Notes: generated by a model from the letters alone, not told the origin. A DNA stretch of 21,063 nt from UBA11704 sp964491805 (GCA_964491805.1 CAZBGU010000016.1:1-21063), one strand, 5' to 3'; counted from the first letter of the stretch, positions 1-6,280 are shown. Made by a program: numbers and translations.

Positions 1-41
1 AAAAACTCAACAATTTTTTCTTTTTGTGTTTTTTCTTCCAT
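1..41 (-). CDS. Start of a leftward gene cut by the window edge (tentative)
   Basis: An ATG at 41-39 on the minus strand opens a frame reading MEEKTQKEKIVEF without a stop until the window ends. The product is lysine- and glutamate-rich at its start and cannot be identified from 13 residues. No Shine-Dalgarno precedes it, which matches other genes here. It lies just beyond the palindromic terminator at 54-87, so it would need its own promoter or read-through. The stretch is so short that a chance frame is quite possible. Confidence 0.3.
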   Translation of the reverse strand, partial: MEEKTQKEKIVEF

Positions 42-53
42 ATCTATATTTTA

Positions 54-87
54 CCAAAAAACAGCAGATTAATCTGCTGTTTTTTGG
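54..87. terminator. 34-bp perfect palindrome, bidirectional terminator
   Basis: The core ACAGCAGATTAATCTGCTGT is flanked by a run of A on the left and T on the right, and then by CC and GG, so the whole 34 bases equal their own reverse complement. Read on either strand this gives a GC-containing hairpin followed by a U tract, the classic intrinsic terminator. On the minus strand it lies about 58 bases past the tRNA-Ser 3' end and probably ends that transcript. Confidence 0.8.
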
Positions 88-92
88 CACGC

Positions 93-128
93 GAGTCGCA
101 CTACTTACTTATGCAAGTGAGTTGACTC
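93..128. other. Two-part hairpin in the tRNA trailer
   Basis: GAGTC (93-97) can pair with GACTC (124-128). Inside it ACTTACTT (103-110) can pair with AAGTGAGT (115-122), with one G-U pair and an ATGC loop. It lies between the tRNA-Ser 3' end and the terminator, so on the minus strand it would be part of the tRNA precursor's 3' trailer. It may only be a processing structure; no known RNA family was recognised. Confidence 0.3.
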
Positions 129-144
129 CGATACTAAATTGTGT

Positions 145-234
145 TGGCGGAGGATGAGAGATTCGAACTCTCGGACAGGTTACCCCGTCGCCACCTTTCC
201 AAGATGGTGCACTAGACCGCTATGCGAATCCTCC
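145..234 (-). tRNA. tRNA-Ser (anticodon GGA)
   Basis: Read on the minus strand, the acceptor stem is GGAGGAT (234-228) paired with ATCCTCC (155-149), followed by discriminator G and an encoded CCA (147-145). The anticodon loop is TTGGAAA with anticodon GGA (plus-strand tcc at 198-200), which reads UCC and UCU serine codons. A long variable arm (GGCGACGGGGTAACCTGTC) and a GTTCGAATC T-loop are present, as expected for a class II tRNA-Ser. An extended -10 promoter lies just upstream and the palindromic terminator at 54-87 downstream, so it looks like a single-gene transcript. Confidence 0.95.
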
Positions 235-252
235 GTATATTTTAATTTCATT

Positions 253-261
253 ATTCTAGCA
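253..261 (-). promoter_or_regulatory. Extended -10 promoter of tRNA-Ser
   Basis: On the minus strand the bases read TGCTAGAAT, an extended -10 (TGn before TAGAAT). The expected start of transcription is near 246, about 12 bases before the tRNA 5' end. No good -35 box is visible, which is common for extended -10 promoters. The same element is duplicated at 367-375. Confidence 0.55.
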
Positions 262-289
262 CAATCTGACCCAATCCCCTCTTGGAAAG

Positions 290-348
290 TTCCAAGATGA
301 CTATATACTGTTCGCTCTGCTCATGCTAGACCGCGTAGCGATGCCTCC
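290..348 (-). pseudogene. Decayed partial copy of the tRNA-Ser gene
   Basis: The piece 326-379 matches 212-265 at a constant offset of 114 bases, with only five mismatches in 54 bases (all within 335-343). It carries the tRNA's 5' acceptor strand, the start of the D arm and the upstream promoter. Farther in, ttccaagatg (290-299) matches the anticodon arm of the intact gene (197-206), but extra bases separate it from the D arm and the variable arm, T arm and 3' acceptor strand are missing. It cannot fold as a tRNA. It is a duplication or excision scar of the neighbouring gene, and its promoter copy may still fire toward the intact tRNA. Confidence 0.65.
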
Positions 349-366
349 GTATATTTTAATTTCATT

Positions 367-375
367 ATTCTAGCA
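367..375 (-). promoter_or_regulatory. Duplicated extended -10 promoter upstream of the tRNA remnant
   Basis: An identical TGCTAGAAT to the one before the intact tRNA-Ser, inside a 36-base perfect repeat (230-265 and 344-379). If active it would transcribe through the remnant and into the intact tRNA gene, giving a longer precursor. Confidence 0.4.
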
Positions 376-442
376 CAATACAACCATATTTTAGTTGTGC
401 CAACAATGACCGTCATTGCATCCATTGACGCTTCTACGACAA

Positions 443-1366
443 TTAAATTAGTGTAGGTCCAGTATCAGGGTCCTCATGCGAAATGGTCGACGTTATAGTG
501 TAGTCTTTTTTTGCAAGCCCTTTGATAGTAAACGTGAAGGTTGTTAACATCGCAGGACAATTGATGTAGTGACCGATACTATGCGCACTCACATGGAGAG
601 TATTTCCAGACACTTCAAAGGATGGTTTCCATACTTCAAACCCACAAGGCTTCTCATCTACCACGGTGACAGTAAGCACGTCAACACCGTACTCATTAGT
701 CCATACCTGCGTTATGGACCCCATAGGTTTGTTACTTACCGTATGTCCAACAACAAGAGTTACTTTCGGTGTCGTCGTGGCAGCGGTTGGTGTATTACTT
801 CCTGTTAATTCAAGTGCTTTCGCATCAAGCTCCGCAAACTTCGCGTCTTCTTCTTTGGTATCCATTGTAGATGCGCGTCTTACCTCTTGTGTTCCACTAT
901 CGTTACTTGTACTACTCATAGGAATAAATTTTTTATAAAAGATTTCTTTAATACGAACCATTAGTGGGTCAGTCTCACCCCAAGCGTCACTAAAGAAAAG
1001 AACCATCGTCCCAACACGTGCAATCCTCGGTGAAAGTGGATCAGTATAAAAATGATTTTTTATATCATAATCTGCAGAGGCATCATCAGCGTAGATCTTC
1101 AAGTGAAACGATCTGTTGTTATTATCACTTCTTACAATAAAAAGCGCATTAGTCATTAACCCTGCGGACGTTATTCTCACCAAACCAGGCATTGTTTTGA
1201 TGCCATCTTTCGTAAGAGTATCACGAAGTAATTGCACGCGTTCTGGTAACGAATTCTGAAATATATTCATTACAAAAAAGAAACCGAGCCCAATCATAGC
1301 AATACACACCGACAGAACTATAAGTAAAGTCATAGATTGTTTTTTAGGTTTGATTACTTGTTCCAT
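443..1366 (-). CDS. Unknown membrane-anchored protein with exported C-terminal beta-like domain
   Basis: The family of this 307-residue product was not recognised. A short positive N-terminus (KPKK) precedes one hydrophobic segment at about residues 12-36, which looks like an uncleaved membrane anchor with the rest outside. Residues about 40-150 form a mixed domain. Residues about 150-205 are a Ser/Thr/Asp/Glu-rich linker. Residues about 205-307 alternate hydrophobic and polar residues like a beta-sandwich and hold two cysteines (in PCGFEVW and INCPAM) that could form a disulfide. The ATG at 1366 is used; no Shine-Dalgarno precedes it, and an AT-rich TATACA about 7 bases upstream suggests a very short leader. 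It is divergent from the DUF998-like gene and followed by the tRNA remnant. Confidence 0.75.
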   Translation of the reverse strand: MEQVIKPKKQSMTLLIVLSVCIAMIGLGFFFVMNIFQNSLPERVQLLRDTLTKDGIKTMPGLVRITSAGLMTNALFIVRSDNNNRSFHLKIYADDASADYDIKNHFYTDPLSPRIARVGTMVLFFSDAWGETDPLMVRIKEIFYKKFIPMSSTSNDSGTQEVRRASTMDTKEEDAKFAELDAKALELTGSNTPTAATTTPKVTLVVGHTVSNKPMGSITQVWTNEYGVDVLTVTVVDEKPCGFEVWKPSFEVSGNTLHVSAHSIGHYINCPAMLTTFTFTIKGLAKKDYTITSTISHEDPDTGPTLI

Positions 1367-1456
1367 ATATACTGTATATTAACAATCATAACACGAAGAT
1401 GTAATACTCTATAACGTGCTAGAAGTTACTCTCTAAAAGACTTATTCTAACTTTTT

Positions 1457-1465
1457 TGTTATACT
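1457..1465 (+). promoter_or_regulatory. Extended -10 promoter for the DUF998-like gene
   Basis: TGTTATACT is an extended -10 (TGn then TATACT), about 30 bases before the ATG at 1496. A second similar element, TGTTATATC, follows at 1465-1473. No convincing -35 box is visible. The 129-base gap to the divergent gene holds nothing else recognised. Confidence 0.4.
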
Positions 1466-1495
1466 GTTATATCTTGTGCATATAACATAACAAGC

Positions 1496-1834
1496 ATGAT
1501 AGAAAACATTTCTATACTAGAAAAATACTCAGGAGTAATCGCAATGACTATAGTCTGGTTTGTGCTGATACTGTACCCGTATACACAAAAAGATCTTGGT
1601 TACTCCAAAGAAACAATAAGTATGTTATCAACAAAACGAAAAGGAGTCCTCCGTTCCGTCACATTCTCACTTTTTGTAGGAGGTTTTTTCCAAATGTTGT
1701 TTCTGCTCTACATACAAAAAAGTTTTTTGGTGAACACACTTTCGTTCGGATCACTTCTTTATATAAGTATGGGAGTTGCAACTCTTCTTGTCGCTATATA
1801 TACAGCAAAAAACACCCCATCCTTCATTTTTTGA
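1496..1834 (+). CDS. DUF998-like membrane protein, N-terminal part (frame broken)
   Basis: This 112-residue frame holds three hydrophobic segments (about residues 12-28, 54-73 and 82-105) with the polar stretch PYTQKDLGYSKETISMLSTKRKG after the first. That arrangement resembles the start of DUF998-type integral membrane proteins, normally around 190-220 residues with about six spans; the family call is from memory of the pattern and is tentative. The frame ends with TGA directly after a run of six T. Reading one base back at that run continues into the next frame with three more spans, so the gene looks like one protein broken by a single-base change, or less likely by programmed slippage. 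There is no clear Shine-Dalgarno. Confidence 0.6.
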   Translation: MIENISILEKYSGVIAMTIVWFVLILYPYTQKDLGYSKETISMLSTKRKGVLRSVTFSLFVGGFFQMLFLLYIQKSFLVNTLSFGSLLYISMGVATLLVAIYTAKNTPSFIF

Positions 1835-2058
1835 TTGCTGCATATTATTTTATAGTCGCACCTTTTACAATGATCGTACTCGGTAAAGAGATGTCACTCT
1901 TACACAGACATACATTACCTATATCAATTTTTATGAGCACACTCTATGTTACGGGAAGCATATATATGCTATTCCGTTTTAAGAAAACAAATGCTCTTTT
2001 AGAAATATGGTGTTTCTTTATTCTTACAATCTGGACACTATATCTTACATTTATTTAA
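1831..2058 (+). CDS. DUF998-like membrane protein, C-terminal part (frame broken)
   Basis: The continuation of the previous gene in the -1 frame. It codes for 75 residues with three hydrophobic segments (AAYYFIVAPFTMIVLG, LPISIFMSTLYVTGSIYMLF and LLEIWCFFILTIWTLYLTF). Its only early starts are a TTG at 1831, overlapping the upstream TGA, or an in-frame ATG at 1870 inside the first span; neither has a ribosome binding site. Joined to the upstream part it would give a six-span protein of about 188 residues. Independent translation by stop-start coupling cannot be excluded. It ends 11 bases before the convergent PLDc_N-like gene, with no terminator seen. Confidence 0.5.
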   Translation: MIAAYYFIVAPFTMIVLGKEMSLLHRHTLPISIFMSTLYVTGSIYMLFRFKKTNALLEIWCFFILTIWTLYLTFI

Positions 2059-2069
2059 GAAAATAAGTA

Positions 2070-2348
2070 CTATTTAGCACTAGAAGGTGACCGCTCATGC
2101 TGTGCTTCTGTTTCACTTACATGTATATGATGAGAAGGAGCTTTAGCGTACTCATGCTTTTTCTCAGTAAGGTAGTATGTAATACTCCCAATAAAAGGCA
2201 CACCGAGAATAACAACAACCCACCAGAACCTATCTTGCTTTGCCGCATCAACCATCATCCACAACGTAAACGAAAAGAAAAACAAATATGCACCATAGAT
2301 AGCAACAGTGCTCACCAGTAACGCAATAAAACCAAGTCCTTCTAGCAT
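2070..2348 (-). CDS. Small PLDc_N-like membrane protein
   Basis: This 92-residue protein has two transmembrane segments at about residues 5-30 and 40-57, joined by a short charged turn (VDAAKQDRFW), and a hydrophilic His/Glu-rich tail. The pattern LWMMVDAAKQDRFWWVVVILG followed by PFIGSITYYL matches the PLDc_N domain that begins cardiolipin synthases and also occurs alone in small proteins; the catalytic HKD domain is absent. A longer frame opens with TTG at 2402 inside htpX, but the ATG at 2348 is preferred because it gives the expected domain length and lies 19 bases after the htpX stop. It is probably the last gene of the lemA-htpX transcript, and the role is unknown. Confidence 0.7.
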   Translation of the reverse strand: MLEGLGFIALLVSTVAIYGAYLFFFSFTLWMMVDAAKQDRFWWVVVILGVPFIGSITYYLTEKKHEYAKAPSHHIHVSETEAQHERSPSSAK

Positions 2349-2367
2349 AGTATGAAGAGTATACAGA

Positions 2368-3276
2368 TTATTTTGATAATAAGCGAGCAATACGATCCTC
2401 AATAGGAGGATGCGTCATAAACATTTTCTGCAACCAAGAAATCTTTTCCTCCCCCCGGAGCTCTTTCTCATCATTAACACCTGTTGGATCAGAAATAAAG
2501 AGGTGTGCGATTGCCTGGTTTTGAACCTTCATTGGCTGATGAAAACTACTAATTTTTTGTAGCGCCGACGCAAGACCTTCTGGATACCGGGTAATAAGAG
2601 CACTTGTTGTATCTGCTAAGAACTCTCTCTCGCGAGATACTGCGAGTCGTATAATAGTTGCCGCAAATGGTGCAAGCAAAAAAGCCACAACACCAATTGC
2701 TATAAAGACAGGATTTTTCTTCTCATCATTCCCTCCTCCAAACATTGACGCACGAAGAGCAAAATCTGCAACAAACGAGATCACTCCAGCAAACATAACA
2801 ATAACTGTTTGGAGTAACATATCACGATTGCCAATATGAGCGAGCTCATGCGCAAGCACACCCTCAAGTTCTGATTTATTGAGAAGTGGAAGTAGACCTG
2901 TGGTCACAGCGACAACAGCATTGTCTTGATTGCGGCCGGTTGCGAATGCATTCGGTGCTGGATCGTTTATAATATACAAAGAAGGCATCGGAAGTCCTGC
3001 TGCGATACACAGATTCTCAAGTGTGTTCCATAACTCAGGATATGAATCTTTTGACTCAACAGGAACAGCATGTGCCATAGAAAGCACAAGCTTGTCAGAA
3101 AACCAGTACGAGCCAAAGTTCATAAGTAAACTAAGTGCAATTGCACCGTACAAGATCACCGGTGTTCCATAGATCAAAGAAAGCACAAAGCCTAGCATGA
3201 TGATGAGAACCAGAAAAGCTGTCATCATGAGCCATGTCTTTCGAATGTTAGACGCTTGATTAGAATATAAATTCAT
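2368..3276 (-). CDS. htpX: HtpX-like M48 family membrane zinc metalloprotease
   Basis: A 302-residue integral membrane protease that in other bacteria degrades misfolded membrane proteins. Two N-terminal spans (about residues 15-37 and 40-57) precede the cytosolic catalytic part. The zinc motif HELAH (H143, E144, H147) is intact, and the third ligand E218 lies in REREFLAD, the usual M48 pattern. Two further hydrophobic segments (about 153-175 and 189-210) sit between them. The length is close to E. coli HtpX (about 290). It follows lemA by 64 bases in the same direction, a pairing common in bacteria. The ATG at 3276 has no Shine-Dalgarno and shares the ACTATG start context with gyrB, murC and the PLDc_N-like gene. 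Confidence 0.92.
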   Translation of the reverse strand: MNLYSNQASNIRKTWLMMTAFLVLIIMLGFVLSLIYGTPVILYGAIALSLLMNFGSYWFSDKLVLSMAHAVPVESKDSYPELWNTLENLCIAAGLPMPSLYIINDPAPNAFATGRNQDNAVVAVTTGLLPLLNKSELEGVLAHELAHIGNRDMLLQTVIVMFAGVISFVADFALRASMFGGGNDEKKNPVFIAIGVVAFLLAPFAATIIRLAVSREREFLADTTSALITRYPEGLASALQKISSFHQPMKVQNQAIAHLFISDPTGVNDEKELRGEEKISWLQKMFMTHPPIEDRIARLLSK

Positions 3277-3340
3277 AGTGGTGTAGATAGAAAATCAAAA
3301 AGTGATAATCTCGTAACGAAACATCAATCCTTTCAGAAGA

Positions 3341-3901
3341 CTAAAACTTTACCTCGACAGGATTGCGAGCTGCCTCCTCACCATCACCAAGTTCAAAGAA
3401 TTCTTTTTCTGTAAAATTAAAACGTTGCGCAATAAAATTCGATGGTACAGTTGCTATCTTGGTGTTGTACGTCATCACATTACTGTTATAAAAGCGACGA
3501 GCAGCCTGAATTTTGTTTTCTGTATCTGACAGTTCTGTCTGAAGTGCTAAATAGTTCTGATTACTCTTAAGGTCAGGATAACTCTCGGCAAGAGCGAAGA
3601 CACTCTTAAGAGCTCCTGCAAGCTGATTCTCCGCATCTTTGTGCTCGACCATTGTCCCTGCACCCATTGCTTTAGTACGAGCTTCGACCACTTTCTCAAG
3701 AGTCGACGCCTCAAAGTTAGAAGAGCCTTTAACAGTATTAATAAGATTAGGGATAAGATCATAGCGACGTTTTAGCTGGACGTCAATATCCGCCCACGAC
3801 TCTTTGATACGCTGGGAAAGCGTAACAAGATTGTTGTACATTCCAATTACTACAAGACCAAAGACAATAACGATTCCAATAAGCACAAAAAGTAGTGACA
3901 T
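3341..3901 (-). CDS. lemA: LemA family protein
   Basis: A 186-residue protein with one N-terminal membrane span (about residues 2-21), then a helical domain with the family signature ESWADIDVQLKRRYDLIPNL and, farther on, FNFTEKEFFEL near the C-terminus. LemA proteins are membrane-anchored helical bundles of poorly defined function that often sit beside HtpX-type proteases, as here. A TTG at 3913 would add four residues, but the ATG at 3901 directly before the membrane span is preferred. A TTGACA / TACCAT promoter with an inverted repeat over the -10 lies about 56 bases upstream, so this is the probable first gene of a lemA-htpX-PLDc_N-like operon. Confidence 0.9.
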   Translation of the reverse strand: MSLLFVLIGIVIVFGLVVIGMYNNLVTLSQRIKESWADIDVQLKRRYDLIPNLINTVKGSSNFEASTLEKVVEARTKAMGAGTMVEHKDAENQLAGALKSVFALAESYPDLKSNQNYLALQTELSDTENKIQAARRFYNSNVMTYNTKIATVPSNFIAQRFNFTEKEFFELGDGEEAARNPVEVKF

Positions 3902-3954
3902 ATTCAATTTCAATTAGGCGACTTCCCTCTCTCGTATCAATCTATGAGAAGTCG

Positions 3955-3970
3955 GTACCATCTATGGTAC
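3955..3970. promoter_or_regulatory. Operator-like inverted repeat over the lemA -10 box
   Basis: GTACCAT and ATGGTAC form a perfect 7-2-7 inverted repeat. It covers the proposed lemA -10 hexamer (TACCAT, minus strand, 3969-3964), where a repressor dimer would block transcription. A related TGGTACCA recurs at 4091-4098, just before thrS. Confidence 0.4.
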
Positions 3971-3991
3971 AAAAAACCCTCTCAATGTCAA
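3964..3991 (-). promoter_or_regulatory. lemA-htpX promoter
   Basis: On the minus strand a consensus -35 TTGACA (3991-3986) is followed after 16 bases by TACCAT (3969-3964) as -10. Transcription would begin near 3957, leaving a leader of about 56 bases before the lemA ATG. Confidence 0.5.
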
Positions 3992-4007
3992 GCAAAATTA
4001 CTTGACA
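3986..4007. repeat. Inverted repeat joining two divergent -35 boxes
   Basis: TGTCAAG (3986-3992) and CTTGACA (4001-4007) are perfect inverted copies with an 8-base spacer. Each arm contains a TTGACA -35 box, one facing lemA and one facing thrS, so the two promoters are arranged back to back. Confidence 0.6.
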
Positions 4008-4031
4008 TAGTGCACTTTTTTCATTTGAAAT
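4002..4031 (+). promoter_or_regulatory. thrS promoter
   Basis: A consensus TTGACA (4002-4007) is followed after 18 bases by TGAAAT (4026-4031), a weak -10. Transcription would begin near 4038, giving a leader of about 73 bases. The weak -10 makes the exact position uncertain. Confidence 0.4.
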
Positions 4032-4110
4032 AGTATGAGATTCCAACACATCTGAAAAAGACTTATTTTCCTTGCCATTTCTTGCATTTTTGGTACCATG
4101 AGAAGTATCT

Positions 4111-5868
4111 ATGAAAAATAACGAACACGATCTTTTACTCACCAAGAAGCGACATTCACTCGCTCACCTTATGCTCATGGCAATTCATGAGAAATATCCT
4201 CACGCTCTTCCAACTATTGGACCAGTAACAGAAACGGGTTTTTATTATGATGTTGACTTCGGCGCAACCAAAATTGGACCAGAAGATCTTAAAGTGCTTG
4301 AAGACTCTATGCAAGAGATCGTCAAGAAGAAGCTTGCTTTTGTGCGAGAAGTTATTGAAGAGAAAGATGTTCGTACTCTCTTTGCTAACAATCCTTTCAA
4401 GCTCGAAATCATCGACGGCATTGTCGCCAACAATACCCCTGTCACTATCTACAAGACCGGTGATGACTTCCTCGATCTCTGTGAAGGACCTCATGTGGAG
4501 AACACAAGTGAAATTATGCCAAACTCTTTTGCGCTCACCTCCGTTGCTGGAGCATACTGGCGGGGAGATGAGAAGAATAAAATGCTTACTCGTATCTACG
4601 GTATTGCATTTGATACCAAAGAAGAACTTGATGCGTACATTCTTCAACAAGAAGAAGCTAAGAAGCGTGATCACAGACTCCTTGGCAAACAACTCAAACT
4701 CTTTACATTCTCTGAGCTCGTTGGACCAGGGCTTCCACTCTGGACACCAAAAGGTACTTTCATACGAAAAAAAGTTGACGATTATGTACAGGAACTTCGT
4801 AGTACATATAACTACCAAGGAGTTACTATTCCCCACATTACCAAAAAGGATCTTTATGTAAAAAGTGGTCACTGGGAAAAGTACGCTGAAGATCTCTTCA
4901 AGATTGAAACTCGTGAAGGACACACCTACTGTATGAAGCCGATGAACTGCCCTCATCATACGCAACTCTATGCAAGCGAACTTCGTTCCTACCGAGAACT
5001 TCCTATTCGTTACTCAGAAACAACAATGGTGTATCGTGATGAACAATCAGGAGAACTTTCAGGTCTCTCAAGAGTACTTTCCATCACACAAGATGATGCT
5101 CATGTGTTCTGTCGTGAATCACAACTTGAGGCTGAGATCGAAGGTATCTGGGATCTTATTACAACCTTTTATGGAACATTTGGGTTCAATAATCTTACAC
5201 CACGATTCTCACGTCGTGATAGTGATCCTAAGTTCAAAGGTGCTGATGAATTCTGGAACAAGGCAGAAAGTGCGATCAAGAATCTTATCGAAAAGAAAGC
5301 CAAGGACAACTGGGTAGACGGTGAAGGAGAAGCAGCGTTTTATGGACCAAAAGTCGACTTTATGGCGAAGGATTCTATTGGTCGTACATGGCAAGTTGGA
5401 ACAATCCAAGTGGATTTCGTACAACCATCGAATTTCGGTCTTGAGTGTGTTAACGAAGAAGGCAAGCGAGAACCAATCGTCATGATTCACTGCGCAATCT
5501 CTGGATCACTTGAACGATTCTTCTCGGTATACATTGAGCACGTTGCCGGAAACTTCCCCCTTTGGATTGCCCCAACACAGGTTGCAATACTTCCTATCTC
5601 TGACAAGCACCACGACTACGCGAAACGCTTTGCGGAAGAACTCCGTGCGAAAGGTCTGCGCGTTGAACTTGATGATAGCAAAGAAGGTCTCGGCAAAAAG
5701 ATACGCGCAGTACGCGAAATGAAAACTCCTTACTGGGTCGTAATCGGTGACAAAGATATCGAAGCAAAGAAAGTGACTCTCGAATCCCGTGACCATGGAC
5801 AGCTCGGGCAACTCTCAGAAGAAGAAGTAACTACACGTCTGACAGAAGAAGTGAAAGAAAAAAGATAA
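4111..5868 (+). CDS. thrS: Threonyl-tRNA synthetase without TGS domain
   Basis: This 585-residue enzyme charges tRNA-Thr with threonine. Compared with E. coli ThrRS (642 residues) it lacks the N-terminal TGS domain and starts at the editing domain, whose HSLAH (H15, H19) and DLCEGPH (C124, H128) motifs are present. The catalytic core has the zinc ligands C280 (MNCPHH), H331 (QDDAH) and H460 (MIHCAISG), motif 2 arginine R309 (VYRDE) and motif 3 GSLERF. Residues from about 485 form the anticodon-binding domain (APTQVAILPI onward). The ATG at 4111 has a weak GAGAAG five bases upstream. It is a single-gene unit divergent from lemA; a hairpin at 5900-5917 may end it. Confidence 0.97.
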   Translation: MKNNEHDLLLTKKRHSLAHLMLMAIHEKYPHALPTIGPVTETGFYYDVDFGATKIGPEDLKVLEDSMQEIVKKKLAFVREVIEEKDVRTLFANNPFKLEIIDGIVANNTPVTIYKTGDDFLDLCEGPHVENTSEIMPNSFALTSVAGAYWRGDEKNKMLTRIYGIAFDTKEELDAYILQQEEAKKRDHRLLGKQLKLFTFSELVGPGLPLWTPKGTFIRKKVDDYVQELRSTYNYQGVTIPHITKKDLYVKSGHWEKYAEDLFKIETREGHTYCMKPMNCPHHTQLYASELRSYRELPIRYSETTMVYRDEQSGELSGLSRVLSITQDDAHVFCRESQLEAEIEGIWDLITTFYGTFGFNNLTPRFSRRDSDPKFKGADEFWNKAESAIKNLIEKKAKDNWVDGEGEAAFYGPKVDFMAKDSIGRTWQVGTIQVDFVQPSNFGLECVNEEGKREPIVMIHCAISGSLERFFSVYIEHVAGNFPLWIAPTQVAILPISDKHHDYAKRFAEELRAKGLRVELDDSKEGLGKKIRAVREMKTPYWVVIGDKDIEAKKVTLESRDHGQLGQLSEEEVTTRLTEEVKEKR

Positions 5869-5889
5869 GCACACGGCTAAGATTACTGA

Positions 5890-5917
5890 ATAAAAAAATG
5901 GCACCCCGAAGGGTGCC
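5890..5917 (-). terminator. Strong intrinsic terminator of the small GC-rich gene
   Basis: On the minus strand a GGCACCC-TTCG-GGGTGCC hairpin with a stable tetraloop is followed by ATTTTTTTA, a full U tract. It lies 35 bases past the TAG of the leftward small gene. On the plus strand the same hairpin is followed only by TCTTGTG, so it would be a weaker terminator for thrS. Confidence 0.8.
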
Positions 5918-5952
5918 TCTTGTGCCACATTCATTCAGGTTGATGTGGAAAC

Positions 5953-6198
5953 CTACTTCTTCGATGAATCTGACACTGGGGGCCGAACGGGCACCGGTGA
6001 ACTCCCCCCCGGAGAATCCCAGCGTTCGAAGGTTCTGCTGGAATCCTGGAAAGGCTGCAGGTCATTCGGAAGCGTCAGCCGTCTGCACGGTGGCACGGTG
6101 CCTAAGCATCCTTGGCACATCCTGGAATCAGGACAGCACCTTCCCATAAGCTGTGCCACCGATGTGCCTGGAAGAAAAAACTGTTTGCTGCTTGACAT
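5953..6198 (-). CDS. Small GC-rich cysteine- and proline-containing protein of unknown function
   Basis: An 81-residue frame of no recognised family. Evidence that it is a real gene is its signals: GAGGAG five bases before the ATG, a TTGTCT/TAGAAT promoter upstream and a strong terminator downstream, all on the minus strand. The protein has a cysteine cluster in its first half (RCCPDSRMCQGCLG then PPCRR, five Cys in about 20 residues) that could bind a metal, and a Pro/Ser-rich second half (SPGGSSPVPVRPPVSDSSKK). There is no signal peptide or membrane span. One hand-counted line inside it is about 60% G+C, well above its neighbours. A structured non-coding RNA with the same promoter and terminator is the main alternative. 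Confidence 0.55.
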   Translation of the reverse strand: MSSSKQFFLPGTSVAQLMGRCCPDSRMCQGCLGTVPPCRRLTLPNDLQPFQDSSRTFERWDSPGGSSPVPVRPPVSDSSKK

Positions 6199-6203
6199 GA
6201 GGT

Positions 6204-6209
6204 CTCCTC
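6204..6209 (-). promoter_or_regulatory. Shine-Dalgarno of the small GC-rich gene
   Basis: GAGGAG on the minus strand ends five bases before the ATG at 6198. It is the clearest Shine-Dalgarno of any leftward gene here and decides the start. The core GAGG and the following CCTC could pair around AGA as a tiny hairpin. Confidence 0.6.
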
Positions 6210-6226
6210 ATTGTTGGCATACGTAC

Positions 6227-6254
6227 ATTCTACACAGAATAACAAAAAAGACAA
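6227..6254 (-). promoter_or_regulatory. Promoter of the small GC-rich gene
   Basis: On the minus strand TTGTCT (6254-6249) is followed after 16 bases by TAGAAT (6232-6227). Transcription would start near 6220, giving a leader of about 20 bases that contains the Shine-Dalgarno. It lies just past the gyrB terminator hairpin. Confidence 0.5.
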
Positions 6255-6280
6255 TAGAAATTGTACAGTGTCTATATCTA

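Noticed and set aside
404..418. CAATGAC/GTCATTG palindrome as a terminator for the 443-1366 gene
   Set aside because: The one-base centre leaves only a short stem after loop formation and no T run follows on the minus strand.
2349..2402. TTG start of the PLDc_N-like protein inside htpX
   Set aside because: It adds 18 residues overlapping the htpX end. The ATG at 2348 begins just before the first membrane span.
4098..4121. Seven-codon leader ORF (MRSIYEK) overlapping the thrS start
   Set aside because: It has no threonine codons and no ribosome binding site, so it is probably a chance frame.
3942..4145. A 67-codon leftward frame across the lemA-thrS control region
   Set aside because: It covers both promoters and the thrS start, has no ribosome binding site, and its translation is not recognisable.
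4156..4965. A 269-codon leftward frame inside thrS
   Set aside because: It lies entirely within the well-supported thrS gene, on the opposite strand, and its translation resembles no family.
5953..6198. tmRNA, RNase P RNA or SRP RNA as an explanation of the GC-rich stretch
   Set aside because: None of the conserved cores of these RNAs was found on either strand. An unknown structured RNA remains possible and is noted in the feature.
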